This document shows, piece by piece, positions 5,735 through 7,391 of a stretch of DNA of 7,391 nucleotides. A program made the translations under genes and the position numbers. The notes below the pieces were generated by a model. The model saw nothing but the letters and a program-made list of their open reading frames with translations, did no database searches and had not been told where the DNA came from. This DNA is from Pseudomonadota bacterium. GTDB taxonomy: Bacteria; Pseudomonadota; Gammaproteobacteria; Burkholderiales; Burkholderiaceae_A. Positions within the stretch are counted from its first letter, which is position 1. Each line of letters begins with the position of its first letter. The stretch lies in assembly GCA_002684875.1 (NCBI GenBank), contig NYVY01000109.1, positions 1-7,391 of the forward strand, written 5' to 3'.

Positions 5735-7391
5735 CTAGGTACCTTCCAATAAAAATTTTCTACTTTTCCACCGTTCTCTCAGAAGAACAAAGGCTGGTGC
5801 ATACGGGCTTTTGTAAAACTGCTCTCCATCTTTGTCCCCATCATAAATTTTATTAACAAACTTAACAACTGTTTTAACAAGTTCAACATCATTAGTTAAA
5901 TCACTAAATTCAAGTTCTACATCTCCCGCCTGCCTTGTTCCTAGTATTTCTCCTGGCCCACGGATTTCTAAATCTCTTTTAGCAATTTTAAAACCGTCAC
6001 AGGTTTCATATAATATTTTTAACCGCATTTTAGCTTCTTCAGTTAAGCCCTCCTCGTAAAGTAAAATACATGTTGCTTCAGTTTCCCCTCTACCTACCCT
6101 TCCGCGTAATTGATGGAGTTGTGCTAATCCAAATCGTTCGGAATTTTCGATTATTATTAAGCCAGCTTCGGGCACATCGACTCCGACTTCTATGACAGTG
6201 GTAGCTAATAAGACTCTTGTCTTCTTATCTCGAAATTCTGTCATTGACCTCAACTTTTCTTCCGAAGTCATTTTTCCATGTAGAACTGAAATACTGTACG
6301 GAAGATTTTCTTTAAGCCATCCTTCAGTACTTACAAGGGCATTTAAAGCTCTTGTGCTGTCCGTTGTCTCATTTATCATTGGACACACCCAAAAGGCTTG
6401 TCCCCCATTTCTTATAAAAACTTTAATTCGCTCTAAAATCTCATCCTTTCTTCCCGCAGAAACTAACTTAGTCACTATTGTTTTTCTATTAGGAGGAGAG
6501 CCAGTAACTGTTGAAATATTTAAATCTGCTAAAAAGGTCATCGCAAGACTTCTAGGTATAGGTGTTGCAGACATTCCCAAAATATGGGGACAATCTTCTC
6601 TTAATAGTGCCCTTTGTTCTATACCAAACCGATGTTGCTCATCAATAATAGAAAGACCGAGGTTTGGAAATCTTACTTCTTTTTGAATTAAAGCATGAGT
6701 ACCGACAACGACAACTGTTTCGCCAGACTTAATCTCTTCAATAGCTTTAATTTTTTTTTTAGCTGAAAGACCCCCCGATAAAAATATAATTTTTATCCCC
6801 AAAGGGGTAAACCACTTCTCAAATTGAGTAAAAAGTTGATTAGCTAATATTTCTGACGGTGCCATAATAGCTGCCTGAACACCAGAACCCAAAGCTAAAG
6901 CCAATGCCATTCCAGCTATGACAGTTTTTCCGCACCCAACATCACCCTGAATGAGCCTATGAGTCGGATATCCATTTTGTAAATCTGTTTTTACCTCACT
7001 CCAGACTTTTTGTTGCGCATCCGTCAATGTAAAAGATAAACTTGCCAATAACTTTTCCGACAACTGTTTCTCATCTAAAAGTACAAGCACTTTCTCATCA
7101 TCAATCGATTTTTTTATTCCTTTTAAAATTATTTGCTGACCCGCTAACTCGTCAAACTTTATTCTTTTCCAGTAAGGTGAAGTCCTGTACGTCATTTCTT
7201 CAATAACTTTTTTTGCATCAACGGTAATCCTTGGAAAATGAATTTCCCTAATTGATACATCCAGAAAAGGAATACCAAAAGTCTTTAAATGAGTTCTGTT
7301 TATCCACTCTTTAGGAACATTCTCCAATGCTGTTCTCACATACCTTCTAAAAGTTTCTTGTTGAATAATTTTTGTATCAATTTTGTAAAAA
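5735..7391 (-). CDS. recG: ATP-dependent DNA helicase RecG, 5'-partial
   Basis: RecG is a branched-DNA translocase that regresses stalled replication forks and processes Holliday junctions and D-loops. The frame runs uninterrupted from the right edge (first full codon 7388-7390) to TAG at 5735-5737, about 551 residues; comparing the Walker lysine position with E. coli RecG (about 690 residues) suggests roughly 145 N-terminal residues, including part of the wedge/OB domain, are off the window. An in-frame GTG at 7337-7339 is internal, not the start. Visible motifs are GDVGCGKT (Walker A, 6923-6946), APSEILANQ (Ia), GTHALIQ, DEQHRFG (motif II, 6623-6643), MSATPIPRSLA (III), TTVIEVGVDVPEAG (V), and QLHQLRGRVGRG (VI). 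DLEIRGPGEILGTRQAG is the C-terminal RecG/TRG region used for coupling ATP hydrolysis to translocation. All motor motifs are intact. It is the first visible gene of a 0-2 bp spaced cluster with oxyR and cysM; its promoter lies outside the window. Confidence 0.97.
   Translation of the reverse strand, partial: FYKIDTKIIQQETFRRYVRTALENVPKEWINRTHLKTFGIPFLDVSIREIHFPRITVDAKKVIEEMTYRTSPYWKRIKFDELAGQQIILKGIKKSIDDEKVLVLLDEKQLSEKLLASLSFTLTDAQQKVWSEVKTDLQNGYPTHRLIQGDVGCGKTVIAGMALALALGSGVQAAIMAPSEILANQLFTQFEKWFTPLGIKIIFLSGGLSAKKKIKAIEEIKSGETVVVVGTHALIQKEVRFPNLGLSIIDEQHRFGIEQRALLREDCPHILGMSATPIPRSLAMTFLADLNISTVTGSPPNRKTIVTKLVSAGRKDEILERIKVFIRNGGQAFWVCPMINETTDSTRALNALVSTEGWLKENLPYSISVLHGKMTSEEKLRSMTEFRDKKTRVLLATTVIEVGVDVPEAGLIIIENSERFGLAQLHQLRGRVGRGETEATCILLYEEGLTEEAKMRLKILYETCDGFKIAKRDLEIRGPGEILGTRQAGDVELEFSDLTNDVELVKTVVKFVNKIYDGDKDGEQFYKSPYAPAFVLLRERWKSRKFLLEGT
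5742..5747 (-). promoter_or_regulatory. Shine-Dalgarno (GGAAGG) of oxyR inside the recG 3' end
   Basis: On the minus strand TTGGAAGGTACCTAGATG puts GGAAGG 7 nt before the oxyR ATG, overlapping the last codons of recG. It supports the start at 5734 and suggests oxyR can be translated independently of coupling, unlike cysM. Confidence 0.7.

Noticed and set aside
6192..6686. Open plus-strand frame (164 codons) inside recG
   Set aside because: It is opposite intact RecG helicase motifs, so the coding signal belongs to recG.

Overview
This is a 7.4 kb, AT-rich, tightly packed bacterial chromosomal window. It holds seven protein-coding genes, two of them cut by the window edges. I see no RNA gene, insertion sequence, CRISPR array or phage module. 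The lineage is best guessed as an AT-rich, possibly streamlined betaproteobacterium (Burkholderiales or Methylophilales-like). The guess rests on recG lying directly upstream of oxyR, an order known from Neisseria and Burkholderia, and on the betaproteobacterial look of the OxyR N-terminus. This is inference; no ribosomal or other marker gene is present.

Layout: (1) Bases 1-1178, plus strand: the C-terminal bulk of a PQQ-dependent sugar/sorbosone dehydrogenase-type beta-propeller, closed by a strong intrinsic terminator at 1213-1248. (2) Bases 1300-1986, minus strand: a type II (S)-2-haloacid dehalogenase with its catalytic residues present. (3) Bases 1987-2057: a short divergent intergenic region with a perfect 12-bp palindrome. 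(4) Bases 2058-3158, plus strand: a 366-residue protein of unknown function with degenerate internal repeats. One base after it comes trhO (3160-3891), a rhodanese-type tRNA uridine hydroxylase. (5) Bases 3903 to the right edge, minus strand: recG (5' end off the window), oxyR and cysM, packed with 0 and 2 bp between genes. This cluster converges on trhO with an 11-bp gap.

How the genes fit together: recG-oxyR-cysM looks like one transcription unit joining DNA repair/replication restart, a peroxide sensor and cysteine synthesis. A link to oxidative stress is plausible: OxyR keeps both redox cysteines, and cysteine feeds thiol pools. trhO faces the cluster from the other strand and also has a catalytic cysteine chemistry, but nothing in the sequence shows shared control. 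The haloacid dehalogenase and the sugar dehydrogenase look like separate accessory metabolism genes.

The least explained element is the 366-residue orphan. It has no cysteine, no signal peptide or membrane segment that I can see, a Thr/Ser/Gly-rich N-terminus, three DxDG turns, and two or three copies of a 36-39-residue repeat. I do not see strong evidence of a complete new multi-gene system here.
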